Notes: generated from the sequence alone by a model not told the origin. Positions 33,331 to 42,943 are shown, counted from the first letter of the stretch. The stretch: DNA of 64,000 nt from Nocardia concava NBRC 100430 (GCF_000308815.1 NZ_BAFX01000204.1:1-64000), one strand, 5' to 3'. Numbers and translations: made by a program.

Positions 33331-34227
33331 ATGACAGGTTTACGTATCCGTTCCTATGCCCCGTTCATGGTCCCCGGCGCACTGTTGTCGGCGGCGGTGA
33401 TCGGTGTCCCGTTCCTGGCCAACCTGGCGATCTCGTTCACCGCCTGGGACGGGGTGACCACACCGCGTTTCATCGGACTGGACAACTACTCGAAGCTGTT
33501 GGGCGACAGCGAATTCTGGTCCTCGTTCCAGCACAATGTGGGCCTGCTGGTCGCGATGGCGATCATTCCCACCGGTCTGGGCCTGATGCTGGCTTTCGGG
33601 CTCGGCGAGGTGATCGCCGCCAAGTTCGGTCCACGGACCGCGAGCGTGCTGCGCGCGTGCATCTACCTCCCTCAGGTTCTGCCGATGGCCGTGGTGGGCA
33701 TCGTGTGGAGCTGGATCCTGATGCCGCAGACCACCGGCGGCGCGCTCGACGCCGCGCTGACGGCGGTGGGACTGGAAGGGCTGGCCCAAGATTGGCTCGG
33801 TGACCCGAAGTGGGCGCTGTGGGCGGTCATGGGTGTGCTCGTCTGGTTCCAGCTGGGATATCCGGTGGTGATCTTCCTGTCCGGTATGCAGCGGGTCGAT
33901 CCGTCACTCTACGAGGCCGCCGATCTCGACGGTGCGGGCTGGGGACGCAAGCTCTGGCACATCACGATCCCGCAGATCCGGCCCGAAATCGCCGTGGTGC
34001 TGCTGACTTCCAGCATCGCCTCGCTGAAGGTCTTCGCGCCGATTTTCGTGCTGACCCGGGGTGGGCCGGGCGGGTCGACCAATGTGCCGTCCTACTACGC
34101 CTATGTCGAATACTTCGAGAAGCTCGATGTCGGCTATGGCTCGACCATTTCGACCATCCTGGTCCTGCTGATCCTGGCACTGACCGTGGTTTTCATGCGT
34201 GTGCAGCAGCGAGGTGAGGACCTGTGA
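33331..34227 (+). CDS. Sugar ABC transporter permease (MalF/UgpA type)
   Basis: A 298-residue, six-helix permease. The cytoplasmic EAA loop, EAADLDGAGWGRKLWHITIP, which docks the ATPase, is intact. Topology and the LTRGGPGGSTN segment fit the first permease of carbohydrate importers. The ATG at 33331 has GAAAGG ~12 bases upstream. It overlaps the next permease gene (GTGA). Confidence 0.94.
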   Translation: MTGLRIRSYAPFMVPGALLSAAVIGVPFLANLAISFTAWDGVTTPRFIGLDNYSKLLGDSEFWSSFQHNVGLLVAMAIIPTGLGLMLAFGLGEVIAAKFGPRTASVLRACIYLPQVLPMAVVGIVWSWILMPQTTGGALDAALTAVGLEGLAQDWLGDPKWALWAVMGVLVWFQLGYPVVIFLSGMQRVDPSLYEAADLDGAGWGRKLWHITIPQIRPEIAVVLLTSSIASLKVFAPIFVLTRGGPGGSTNVPSYYAYVEYFEKLDVGYGSTISTILVLLILALTVVFMRVQQRGEDL

Positions 34228-35105
34228 GCTTGCTCGACATGCGAGAACCGGACACCGAGAAGACCGGGTCCGCGCCGCGCGCGCGGCGCGAGTTCTCCGG
34301 CTGGGCGCTGCTCACCATGCTGGCCGCGCTCGCGGTGGTCATGCTGCTGCCGTTCGCGATCGTGGTGATCAACGCCTTCAAGACACCGGAGGAGTACGCG
34401 AGCGGGGGCCCGCTCTCCCTGCCGCACGGGCTCAATACCGATGGCCTGACCACCTTCTGGAACCGCGTGGACTTCGGGCAGGTGCTGTGGAACAGCGTGC
34501 TGATCGCCACGCTGGTGTCGGTGGGTGCGGTGGTGCTGACCATCCTCAACGCCTACGCACTCGGCATCGGGCGGGTGCGCGGCCGCACCTGGATCGTCGC
34601 GGCCTTCCTGATCGTCAACACGCTGCCGCAGGAGGGGCTGATCTACCCGATCTACTACGCGGCCAAGGAGCTGGGTCTCTACGATTCCGAGTGGGCGGTG
34701 ATCATCATCTTCACCGTCGTCCAAAGCGCCTTCGGCACTTACCTTTTCACCTCCGTGCTGGGCACCTTCCCGCGCGAGCTGGTGGAGGCCGCGCAGATCG
34801 ACGGCGCGGGCAAGTGGGCGGTGCTGTGGCGGGTTGTTGTGCCGGTCAGCCGCCCGACGCTGCTGGTGTTGTTCGTGTTCTTCTTCATCTGGACCTGGAA
34901 CGAACTGTTCATGCCCATGGTCCTGCTGGTCTCGAGCGAGAACCTGACCGTCCCGGTGGCGCTGGCGGTGGTGCAGGGCGAGAAGACCATGGACGCCACC
35001 ATGACCAGTGCCTCGGCGCTGCTGGGCCTGCTGCCCGCCGTCGTGTTCTTCCTTCTCTTCCAGCGCACGCTGTCGCGCGGAATCACCGTAGGAGCTCTGA
35101 AGTAA
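34224..35105 (+). CDS. Sugar ABC transporter permease (MalG/UgpE type)
   Basis: A 293-residue permease with six membrane helices and the EAA-type loop (VEAAQIDGAGKWAVLWRVVV, then PVSRPTLLV). It pairs with the preceding permease to form the channel. The GTG start overlaps the previous stop (GTGA). No ATPase gene lies in the operon, so a shared MsiK-type ATPase elsewhere probably energises it. Confidence 0.94.
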   Translation: MSLLDMREPDTEKTGSAPRARREFSGWALLTMLAALAVVMLLPFAIVVINAFKTPEEYASGGPLSLPHGLNTDGLTTFWNRVDFGQVLWNSVLIATLVSVGAVVLTILNAYALGIGRVRGRTWIVAAFLIVNTLPQEGLIYPIYYAAKELGLYDSEWAVIIIFTVVQSAFGTYLFTSVLGTFPRELVEAAQIDGAGKWAVLWRVVVPVSRPTLLVLFVFFFIWTWNELFMPMVLLVSSENLTVPVALAVVQGEKTMDATMTSASALLGLLPAVVFFLLFQRTLSRGITVGALK

Positions 35106-35108
35106 CCC

Positions 35109-37406
35109 ATGAAATTCACCGATGGCTACTGGCTGATGCGGCCCGGTGTCCAGGCGTCTTACCCGGCCGAGGTCTACGACACCGCCTGTGCGGACGGCGA
35201 ACTCACGGTATACGCGCCGGTCCGGCCGATCCGCGAGCGCGGCGACACGTTGAAGGGACCGCTGCTCACGCTCACCTGTTCGGCGCCGCTCGCCGACGTG
35301 ATCAGCGTGCGGGTCACCCATTTCAGCGGCGGTATCGACCGCGGGCCACACTTCGAGGTGCACGCCGAGCCGGACGGGGTGGCACACATCGATCCGGAGG
35401 CCCCGACGCTGACCTCCGGCGCGCTGACCGTGCGCTTCGACCGCGCCGCTTGGCGCATGGACTTCGAGGCCGACGGCCGGGTTTTGACCGGCAGCGGCGT
35501 GAAAGCCCTTGCGCTGCTGGATACTCCGGACGGCCGATTCCTGCGCGAACAGCTCGATCTCGGGGTCGGCACGCACGTCTACGGGTTGGGTGAACGCTTC
35601 GGACCGCTGGTGAAAAACGGCCAGGAGGTGGACATCTGGAACGCCGACGGTGGCACCGCCAGCGAACAGGCGTACAAGAATGTGCCGTTCCTGCTCACCG
35701 ACGCTGGATACGGCATCTTCGTGAACCATCCGGGCAAGGTCTCCTTCGAGCTCGGCTCGGAATCGGTCGAGCGGCTCCAATTCAGTGTTGCCGGAGAAGA
35801 ATTGGAGTACCTGCTGATCTACGGGCCCACGCCCAAGGAGATCCTGAGCAAGTACACCGCGCTCACCGGCCGGCCGCCACGCCTGCCCGCCTGGTCCTAC
35901 GGGCTGTGGCTGTCCACCTCGTTCACCACCTCCTATGACGAGCAGACCGTCAACGGCTTCCTCGACGGCATGGCCGAACGCGACCTGCCGCTGAGCGTGT
36001 TCCACTTCGACTGCTTCTGGATGCGCGAATTCAATTGGTGCGACTTGACCTGGGACAGCCGGGTTTTCCCGGATCCGGCGGCCATGCTGAAGCGACTCGC
36101 GGCCCGGGGCGTGCGGGTCAGCCTGTGGATCAATCCGTATATCGGGCAGCGCTCCCCCATGTTCGAGGAGGGCCGCGAGCGCGGCTATCTGCTGCGGCGG
36201 CCCGACGGCTCGGTGTGGCAGTGGGATCTTTGGCAGCCCGGCCTGGCCATCGTCGACTTCACCAATCCTGAAGCGCGGCAATGGTATACGGACAAGCTGT
36301 CGGCGCTGCTGGATATGGGCGTGGACTGCTTCAAAACCGATTTCGGCGAGCGGATCCCCACCGATGTCGTCTACCACGACGGCTCCGATCCCGAGCGCAT
36401 GCACAACTACTACACCCAGCTCTACAACCAGACCGTGTTCGAGCTGCTGCGCAAGCGGCGCGGCGAGGGGCAGGCGGTCGTGTTCGCGCGCAGCGCCACC
36501 GTGGGCGGGCAACAATATCCGGTGCACTGGGGCGGTGACTGCGAATCGAGCTTCCCCGCCATGGCCGAGAGCCTGCGCGGCGGACTGTCGCTGGGCATGT
36601 CCGGGTTCGGCTACTGGAGCCACGATATCGGCGGCTTCGAGGGCCTGCCCGATCCGGAACTGTTCAAGCGGTGGATCGCCTTCGGGCTGCTGTCGAGCCA
36701 CAGCCGCCTGCACGGCAGCGACTCGTTCCGGGTGCCGTGGGCCTTCGACGACGAATCGGTGGAGGTGCTGCGGTTCTTCACCAAGTTGAAGCTGCGCCTG
36801 ATGCCCTATCTGGCGGGGGTGGCCGAACAGGCACACGCGCACGGCTGGCCGATGATGCGCGCCATGGTGCTCGAGTTCCTGGACGATCCGGCCTGCACCT
36901 ACCTCGACCGGCAGTACATGCTGGGCCCGGACCTGCTGGTCGCCCCCGTGCTGAGCACCGACGGGACGGTGACCTACTACCTGCCCGAAGGCCTCTGGAC
37001 CCGATTCCTGACCGGGGAAAAGGTGGTCGGCGGTCGCTGGATCCGGGAAACCCATTCCGCGATGAGCATTCCGCTGCTGGTGCGGCAGGGCGCGGTCATC
37101 CCGGTCGGCGCCGTCGATGATCGGCCCGACTACGACCACGCCGCGGATGTCACCTTGCACGCCTACCAGCTCGCCGCGGGCGCGGACATCCGCACCTCGA
37201 TTCCGTCGGGCACCGACGCGGTGGAATTCCACACCACGCACTCCGGTACCGAGGTGCGGGTCAGCGGCCCGGACGGCGGCTGGCGGGTGCTGCTGATCGG
37301 CGCCCACTCGGCGGCCGAGATAGCGGGTGGCACAGCCGAACCCGATGAACAAGGGCTGCTCGTGCGGGCGACCGGGCCGTCAGTGTCGGTACGGGCGCCG
37401 CGATGA
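35109..37406 (+). CDS. yicI: GH31 alpha-xylosidase
   Basis: A 765-residue GH31 enzyme close in length and layout to E. coli YicI. It has an N-terminal beta-sandwich (VGTHVYGLGERFGPLVKNGQ), then a barrel with FHFDCFWMREFNWCD and the nucleophile motif CFKTDFGERIP (Asp ~411). FGYWSHDIGGFEG follows, then C-terminal sandwich domains. It releases alpha-1,6-xylose from xyloglucan-derived oligosaccharides such as isoprimeverose. It has no signal peptide and so is cytoplasmic, matching import of intact oligosaccharides. It starts three bases after the permease stop. Confidence 0.94.
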   Translation: MKFTDGYWLMRPGVQASYPAEVYDTACADGELTVYAPVRPIRERGDTLKGPLLTLTCSAPLADVISVRVTHFSGGIDRGPHFEVHAEPDGVAHIDPEAPTLTSGALTVRFDRAAWRMDFEADGRVLTGSGVKALALLDTPDGRFLREQLDLGVGTHVYGLGERFGPLVKNGQEVDIWNADGGTASEQAYKNVPFLLTDAGYGIFVNHPGKVSFELGSESVERLQFSVAGEELEYLLIYGPTPKEILSKYTALTGRPPRLPAWSYGLWLSTSFTTSYDEQTVNGFLDGMAERDLPLSVFHFDCFWMREFNWCDLTWDSRVFPDPAAMLKRLAARGVRVSLWINPYIGQRSPMFEEGRERGYLLRRPDGSVWQWDLWQPGLAIVDFTNPEARQWYTDKLSALLDMGVDCFKTDFGERIPTDVVYHDGSDPERMHNYYTQLYNQTVFELLRKRRGEGQAVVFARSATVGGQQYPVHWGGDCESSFPAMAESLRGGLSLGMSGFGYWSHDIGGFEGLPDPELFKRWIAFGLLSSHSRLHGSDSFRVPWAFDDESVEVLRFFTKLKLRLMPYLAGVAEQAHAHGWPMMRAMVLEFLDDPACTYLDRQYMLGPDLLVAPVLSTDGTVTYYLPEGLWTRFLTGEKVVGGRWIRETHSAMSIPLLVRQGAVIPVGAVDDRPDYDHAADVTLHAYQLAAGADIRTSIPSGTDAVEFHTTHSGTEVRVSGPDGGWRVLLIGAHSAAEIAGGTAEPDEQGLLVRATGPSVSVRAPR

Positions 37407-37460
37407 CGAGCGGCACGCGCGGGATAAACTTCGGCGTCAGCACCGAGAACGGGGTGTCGT

Positions 37461-38468
37461 TTGGTCAAGATCGCCGAGGTGGCGCAGCGTGCGGGTGTCT
37501 CACCGAGCACGGTGTCCTATGTGCTCAGCGGCAAGCGGGCCATCTCCGCGGCCACCCGGCAGCGCGTGCAGGAGGCCATCGCGGAACTCGGGTACCGGCC
37601 ACACGCCGGTGCCCGGGCGCTGGCGGGCAAGCGGTCCAACATTCTGGCCCTGATGATTCCGCTGCGCGCCAATGTCGGTGTGCCCGTGGTCATGCAGTTC
37701 GCGGTCGCGGCCGCCACCGCGGCACGCCACCACGATTACGACCTGCTGCTGCTCACCCAGGAGGAGGGCGAACAGGGGTTGCGCCGGGTGATGAACGGCT
37801 CGATCGCCGACGGGCTGATCGTGATGGACGTGGAGTTGCGCGACGCCCGGCTGCCGCTGCTGCGCACCATCGGCCTGCCCAGCGTGCTGATCGGCTTTCC
37901 GGCCGATCCGGAGGGGCTGACCTGCATCGACCTGGATTTCCGGGCCGCGGGCGCGGCGTGCGCCGAGCACCTGGCGAGCCTCGGGCATCGCAACATCGCC
38001 ATGGTCGGCTCGCCGCCGGAGGTGTACGCCCGCGAAACCGCGTTCGCGCCCCGGGTTTCCGAGGGCTTCCAGGCCGCCGCCCGCGCGCACGGCATGACCG
38101 CGACGGTCTCGGCGTGCGCGCCGACGGTGGAGGCGGCCCGGCGGCTGGTCGATCAGCTCCTGGCCGAACAGCCCGGCCTGACCGGGCTCGTGGTGCACAA
38201 CGAGCCGATCCTGGAGCCGCTGATGGTGGCCTTCGCCGCCCGCGGGCGACAGGTCCCCGGCGATCTGTCCGTGGTCGCCCTCTGCCCTGACGACATCGCC
38301 GAACACCCGGTCGTCCCGGTCACCAATATCACCATCCCCGCCGCCGAGGTCGGTGAGCGCGCTGTCGATCTGCTCGTCGGCCTGCTGGTCGGCGAACCGG
38401 TCGCTCCCTCTACTCTGCTTCCGCCCACCCTGACCGTCCGCGCCAGTACCGCACGCGCCCCGGGGTGA
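37461..38468 (+). CDS. LacI family transcriptional regulator
   Basis: A 335-residue repressor. The N-terminal HTH reads IAEVAQRAGVSPSTVSYVLS, with the hinge helix RPHAGARALAGKR, followed by a periplasmic-binding-like sensor domain. The TTG at 37461 is the only start before the HTH. It is embedded between alpha-xylosidase and beta-glucosidase genes, so the inducer is probably a product of those enzymes. The palindrome at 31974 is the likely operator. Confidence 0.92.
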   Translation: MVKIAEVAQRAGVSPSTVSYVLSGKRAISAATRQRVQEAIAELGYRPHAGARALAGKRSNILALMIPLRANVGVPVVMQFAVAAATAARHHDYDLLLLTQEEGEQGLRRVMNGSIADGLIVMDVELRDARLPLLRTIGLPSVLIGFPADPEGLTCIDLDFRAAGAACAEHLASLGHRNIAMVGSPPEVYARETAFAPRVSEGFQAAARAHGMTATVSACAPTVEAARRLVDQLLAEQPGLTGLVVHNEPILEPLMVAFAARGRQVPGDLSVVALCPDDIAEHPVVPVTNITIPAAEVGERAVDLLVGLLVGEPVAPSTLLPPTLTVRASTARAPG

Positions 38469-38496
38469 AACGGAGCTCCTTCCCGACAGGAGAATC

Positions 38497-39876
38497 ATGC
38501 ACACCAGCGGCTTCCGGCCGAATTTCCGTTGGGGCGTAGCCACTTCCGCTTACCAGATCGAAGGCGCCACCCGCGCCGACGGTCGCGGCGAGTCGATCTG
38601 GGACCACTTCGCCGCACAACCGGGCCGCGTCGCGGGCGGCGACACCGGGGAACCTGCCGCCGACCACTATCGCCGCTGGGCCCAGGACATCGACCTGCTG
38701 AGCGGGCTCGGCGTGGACGCCTACCGGTTCTCGGTGGCCTGGCCCCGCATCCAGCCCGACGGCCGCGGCCCGGCGCGGGTGCGCGGACTCGATTTCTACC
38801 GGCGCCTGATAGACCGGCTGCGCGAGCGCGGGATCGAACCGTTCCTCACCCTCTACCACTGGGATCTACCCCAGACCCTGGAGGACGCGGGCGGCTGGCG
38901 GGTGCGCGACACCGCGCACCGGTTCGCCGACTACGCCGCGCTGGTGCACCGGGAACTCGGTGCGGGCGTGGACTTCTGGACGACGATGAACGAACCCTAC
39001 CCGTGCGCGATCGCCGGATACGGAGAAGGCCGGCACGCACCCGGCGCCCGGGAGGGCCACGGCGCGCTGGCCGCGGCGCATCATCTGCTGTTGGCGCACG
39101 GCCTGGCCGTGCGCCGGATGCGCGAATCCGCCCGTCCGGAACAGCAATTCGGGATCGTGCTGAATCAGTCGCCGACGGTGCCGGTGTCCAGCTCGGGCGC
39201 CGACCGGGCCGCGGCCGAGCGGATGGACACCCTGCTGCGGCGGCAGTTCACCGATCCGCTGTTCGCCCGGTCCTATCCGGCCGAACTGGAGCGCATGTTC
39301 GAGGGTGTCTCGGATTTCGGCTTCCGCCACGACGGCGATCTCGCGGTGATCGGGCAGCCGCTGGACTATCTGGGCGTCAACTACTACTACCGCCTGCACA
39401 CCGCCGCCGCGCCCCACACCGAAGCCGATTCCGCACGGCGGACCATCGCCGATATCGGAGTGGATACCACCCGCCTGCCGGATGTCGGGCGTACCGCCAT
39501 GGGCTGGCCGGTCGAACCCGAGGGGCTGACCGAGGCGCTGCTGACGCTGCACGAGCAGTATCCGGACCTGCCGCCGATGTATGTGACCGAGAACGGCTGC
39601 GTGTATCTCGACGCCCCGGATCCGGCGGGCGGATTCGACGATCAGGACCGTATCGCGTTCCTGCGCAACCACATCGAGGCCGCCGAGCGGGCGGTGCAGG
39701 CCGGTGTCGACCTGCACGGCTACTTCTGCTGGTCGCTGCTGGACAACTTCGAATGGGCGCACGGGTACCGGCCGCGCTTCGGATTGGTTCATGTGGACTA
39801 CACCGACCAGCGGCGCACGCCCCGTGCCAGCTACCACTGGTACCGAGATCATATTGCGCGCGCTACAGCCCCGTGA
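38497..39876 (+). CDS. GH1 beta-glucosidase
   Basis: A 459-residue GH1 barrel enzyme. FRWGVATSAYQIEGA opens the protein. The acid/base Glu is in TMNEP (~166) and the nucleophile Glu in VTENG (~365). WSLLDNFEWAHGY is the conserved aglycone-site ending. It cleaves beta-glucosides left after xylose removal. A GGAG site precedes the ATG, and only 28 bp separate it from the LacI gene. It is the last gene of the sugar operon. Confidence 0.95.
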   Translation: MHTSGFRPNFRWGVATSAYQIEGATRADGRGESIWDHFAAQPGRVAGGDTGEPAADHYRRWAQDIDLLSGLGVDAYRFSVAWPRIQPDGRGPARVRGLDFYRRLIDRLRERGIEPFLTLYHWDLPQTLEDAGGWRVRDTAHRFADYAALVHRELGAGVDFWTTMNEPYPCAIAGYGEGRHAPGAREGHGALAAAHHLLLAHGLAVRRMRESARPEQQFGIVLNQSPTVPVSSSGADRAAAERMDTLLRRQFTDPLFARSYPAELERMFEGVSDFGFRHDGDLAVIGQPLDYLGVNYYYRLHTAAAPHTEADSARRTIADIGVDTTRLPDVGRTAMGWPVEPEGLTEALLTLHEQYPDLPPMYVTENGCVYLDAPDPAGGFDDQDRIAFLRNHIEAAERAVQAGVDLHGYFCWSLLDNFEWAHGYRPRFGLVHVDYTDQRRTPRASYHWYRDHIARATAP

Positions 39877-40190
39877 TCCGGTCAGACATCGGCCATCTGG
39901 AAATCACCGCTTGTCAGGCCCTCGGTCAGACTGCGAGTCCAGCCCGCGTTCCGAACCGAAGTTGCCCCCAGTGTGCGTTGTTACCGACCGGAGGCCGCGT
40001 AGGCGCTGCCGATCCGCATCGTCGCTGGCCGTCACGTCTTTCCCAGCGCGCGCATCGAATCCAGGACTGCGTCGTCGTCGAGCAGTGCGGCGCCATACGG
40101 CCGGCGGCGGCGAAGCTTCGCGCCGGCCGAGAGTTCATGTGGGAGTGCGCCATTCGCAGTTTTGCGAAAGAAACTGGCGCCCAGCGATAT
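39877..40190. other. Non-coding gap with possible gene tail
   Basis: There is no intact gene in these 314 bp. On the minus strand a short open stretch ends GAALLDDDAVLDSMRALGKT and a stop near 40045, which looks like the tail of a vanished protein. I cannot assign it. Confidence 0.3.
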
Positions 40191-40676
40191 TCAGCTCTGC
40201 GGGGGCGTCTCGGTTGCTCCGGGCCGATGGTGGAGGTCGGTCCGTTCGGCGGCGTGTTCGGCGAGGCCGGTTGCCATGGTCTGCATGAAGCGGCGCAAGT
40301 ACCACTGATGGAACCAGCCTGTACCCCGGCGCGCCGAAAATGTTCCATGCCAACGGATTCGGGCGCCGCCGCCGGGCAACTCCTGAAGTTCGATCGCGGC
40401 CTTGTAGTCGCGTAGGTAGGGGTTCTCGACGCCTTCATAGGCGAACCGGCGTTCCGGTTCCAGGGTGGTGATCCGCTCCTTGGTGACCACTCTTCCGGTG
40501 CGGAACGCGCGGACCGCGCCGACGCTGTCCCGGCCGTCGACGGAGAGGCCCGTCGACTGCCCGGCTTCCAGGGCGTCGATCGGGGTCCAGATAGGCCAGC
40601 TGCGCGGGTCGAGCAGCAAGACCCACACGGCTGCGGGCCCGGCGGCGGTTTCGGCGGTGACGTCATAGGACTGCAT
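40191..40676 (-). CDS. SRPBCC family protein
   Basis: A 161-residue START/Bet v1-like ligand-binding fold. It opens QSYDVTAETAAGPAAVWVLL with LDPRSWPIWTPID, the usual first strand and helix-grip entry. A central strand series (RFAYEGVENPYLRDYKAAIE, GGGARIRWHGTF) and a long C-terminal helix (FHQWYLRRFMQTMATGLAEH) follow. These proteins bind hydrophobic ligands or modify small molecules. The partner is unknown. The regulator fragment upstream suggests a former regulator/effector pair. Confidence 0.85.
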   Translation of the reverse strand: MQSYDVTAETAAGPAAVWVLLLDPRSWPIWTPIDALEAGQSTGLSVDGRDSVGAVRAFRTGRVVTKERITTLEPERRFAYEGVENPYLRDYKAAIELQELPGGGARIRWHGTFSARRGTGWFHQWYLRRFMQTMATGLAEHAAERTDLHHRPGATETPPQS

Positions 40677-40736
40677 TCAACGAACGCTAGCGTGTGGATG
40701 CTTGCCCGTCCCATGCGCGGAATTGCGGTGTGCCGG

Positions 40737-40988
40737 TCAGGAATTGCGGTAAGCCGAGGGCCGGACCCCGGTGTGGCGCAGGAACGCGGTGGAGAGCGCG
40801 CCGGGCGTGGCGAAGCCGCACCACTGGGCGATCCGGTCCAGTGGCAGGTCGGTGCCGCGCAGCAGGCGTTTCGCCTCCTCGATCCGCAGCCTGGTGAGGA
40901 ATCGGTGCGGCGTCTGGCCGGTCGAGTCCCGGAGCACCCGGACCAGGTGGTAGACCGACAGATGTACCTCGGCGGCGAGTTCGGCCAA
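40737..40988 (-). pseudogene. Decapitated AraC-family regulator (HTH domain only)
   Basis: Eighty-three residues corresponding to most of the AraC double HTH domain: VHLSVYHLVRVLRDSTGQTP, then RIEEAKRLLRG and AQWCGFATPGALSTAFLRHT, ending VRPSAYRNS. The sensor domain and first helix are missing. Upstream on the same strand the sequence switches abruptly to unrelated code (MGIGMGLAMTPSTQAIT), so the gene was truncated by recombination near 40990. A short protein might still be made. Confidence 0.65.
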
Positions 40989-40989
40989 A

Positions 40990-41075
40990 GCTGGTAATAG
41001 CCTGAGTGGAGGGTGTCATGGCCAGGCCCATGCCGATCCCCATGGCGACGATGCCGGCAGGATAGACCGAAGTCA
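40990..41075 (-). pseudogene. Tiny fragment of an MFS (DHA2-like) transporter
   Basis: The minus strand reads PAGIVAMGIGMGLAMTPSTQ, resembling a membrane helix of DHA2-type drug transporters. It is fused in frame to the truncated AraC region. It is too short for certainty. Confidence 0.3.
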
Positions 41076-41150
41076 GCGTTTCGGAAGATTCGTCGCGACG
41101 GCCGGGTGCACACGGCTCGGCGGTGCACCCTGTCATCCAGATGTCATACT

Positions 41151-41799
41151 CGCGAAACATCACCGACGGCCAACAGGTACTGGCCCGATTCAGCGGTGCG
41201 CGTTCCTATCTCGACGTCTACGACCGCCTGGGTATGTTCGGCCCGCGCTCGACCTACCGGCACTGTGTGCACATCGACGACACTGACCGGGAGCGGATGG
41301 CCGGCACCGGCGCGGCCATCGCGTTCTGTCTCACCTCGAACCTGTTCCTCGGGTCGGGCACCTTCGATCTCGACGCCGCTCGCAAGGCCGGCGCCAGGGT
41401 AGGCCTGGGCAACGATTGCGGTGCGGGAACCAGCTATTCGCAGTTGCAGACGCTGAATGAGGCATACAAGGTCGTCATGCTCAACGAGAGCCGAAAGCCC
41501 GAGGATCAGCGACGAAACTGTCGGCGCTGCGCGGGTTCTACCTGGCCACCCTCGGCCGCGCTGAATCGCTCTACCTCGACGACCGCATCGGCAACTTCCA
41601 ACCAGGCAAGGAAGCCGACTTCGTGGTCCTGGACTGGGCCGCCACCCCGGTGCTACGCCGCCGCACCGAAGTGTCGGCCAACTTCGCCGACCGACTCTTC
41701 TCGCTCATGATGCTCGGCGACGAGCGCGCGGTAGCAGCCACCTACATCATGGGCCGCAACGTCTTCGACCGCGCCGCGCAGCCGTTCGCGAGCGCATGA
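41151..41799 (+). pseudogene. Guanine deaminase, 5'-truncated and frameshifted
   Basis: The first frame reads SGARSYLDVYDRLGMFGPRS, HCVHIDDTDRERM and IAFCLTSNLFLGSGTFDLDA, then GLGNDCGAGTSYSQLQTLNE. This is the middle of guanine deaminase, an amidohydrolase converting guanine to xanthine, where TDVGGGTS is usual. Near 41515 the frame shifts and the C-terminus continues LRGFYLATLGRAESLYLDDR, GKEADFVVLDWAATPV and MMLGDERAVAATYIMGR to the TGA at 41797. The N-terminal ~200 residues with the metal-binding HxH are absent. Confidence 0.75.
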
Positions 41800-41945
41800 C
41801 CGGTGCTTCCCCGCCACTCGATCAGCCACTCGAAGGGCAACGGCGCCGAGCGTCGAGCAGGTCGTGGCGGTCGGGCAGGTTATCACTTCTTTACGGGATC
41901 GTCCGAGTCGGTGCGAGTTTCGCACCGACTCGAACAAGTGGCCCG

Positions 41946-42632
41946 CTACTTCGCCGGGGTGGAGTCCGGCGCGGTCAGGCGCTGGGCCAGGCCGAGACCG
42001 ACCGCGATGGCGGCGGGCGCACCCACCAGCACCAGACCACCGGCGGCACCGAGCGGAATGCCGATGGCCGCGCCCGCGACACAGCCCGCGATACCGGTCG
42101 GCACCGACATGATCACGACACCGGCGATCGCACCGCCGACCGCACCGATGGCACAGCCCGCCACACCACCGATCAGGGTGCCGAGCATCGTGCCCATGGA
42201 GGTGACGATGCCGAACTGGTTGACCGCGGCGGAGAACGCGGCATCCTGATCGGCCTGGCTCGCGATGTCCTTCGCGACCGGGACCGGGAGGGCCGGAGCC
42301 GGCGTGACGGCGGCCGGGTCCATATTCGGGGTGAAAGTGGCTGTGTTGCCGTCGATTCGGGCCGCGATCGGGTGCGCGCCGGCGTTGTCGATCCAGCTCA
42401 GCGGGAACTGGGTGACTACACCGCCGCTGGTGTCACGGACCTGAAACTGGCCGTCCTGAGTGGCCAGCGATCCCGCATCGGTCTTCAGCATGACAGAGGC
42501 ACCGTCGATCTTCGTGTCCCAGTGGATGCCCGGGTTCTGTTGCGTCGGAGCGGCATTGGCACCCTGTGCGGTGCAGGCGACTGCACCGAGGGTGGCGGCG
42601 GTGGCGAGAGTGAGAGTGGTGATTTTCCTCAT
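41946..42632 (-). CDS. Exported glycine-zipper protein
   Basis: A 228-residue protein of unknown function. The start at 42632 places a classic signal peptide first (MRKITTLTLATAATLGAVAC, cleavage near GANA-AP). A beta-rich middle (~45-110: TKIDGASVMLKTDAGSLATQ) is followed by a Pro-rich joint. A long glycine-zipper region (~150-215: MGTMLGTLIGGVAGCAIGAV, GIAGCVAGAAIGIPLGAAGG) could insert in or span a membrane. A decayed relative exists at 29.0-29.2 kb. It shares a promoter pattern with the neighbouring porins. Confidence 0.75.
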   Translation of the reverse strand: MRKITTLTLATAATLGAVACTAQGANAAPTQQNPGIHWDTKIDGASVMLKTDAGSLATQDGQFQVRDTSGGVVTQFPLSWIDNAGAHPIAARIDGNTATFTPNMDPAAVTPAPALPVPVAKDIASQADQDAAFSAAVNQFGIVTSMGTMLGTLIGGVAGCAIGAVGGAIAGVVIMSVPTGIAGCVAGAAIGIPLGAAGGLVLVGAPAAIAVGLGLAQRLTAPDSTPAK

Positions 42633-42750
42633 CGGAGCTACCTTCGAATTCAGGGGAGGGTGGTGTTGCACGCGCCATCGAGTGCGGGAAACAAATGACT
42701 CAGATGCGGACTATCACTGGGGGCCGCCATGTTCTGTCGTCTGTCGCAGT

Positions 42751-42791
42751 GATGGTAGGAATCCCTTGTCACGCCGCCCATCCGCCGATCG
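42751..42791 (-). promoter_or_regulatory. Promoter candidate for glycine-zipper gene
   Basis: Read on the minus strand, TCGGCGG is followed after 22 bases by CCTACCATC. The same elements with 23-base spacing precede the first MspA gene (42954 and 42984) and the ghost copy (44684 and 44714). Confidence 0.4.
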
Positions 42792-42943
42792 GTGGGACGC
42801 ACCCGTCGTTCGGCGGATTCTCCAGCCATTTGACGGATAGCAGCACCGAAGTCTTCGACTACTACACCGATACCGATGCGCGGGATGGCATTTCACACCG
42901 GATTCATCCCATAGGTCGATGATTTCCCCCGATCGGCGGATTG

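Noticed and set aside
34134..37352. Open frame of 1072 codons on the minus strand
   Set aside because: It is exactly antisense to the permease and alpha-xylosidase genes; composition is His/Gln/Arg-rich with no motifs. Long antisense frames are usual in high-GC coding DNA.
39926..41128. Minus-strand frame of 400 codons over the SRPBCC/AraC area
   Set aside because: It overlaps the clear SRPBCC and AraC frames and has no recognisable domain.
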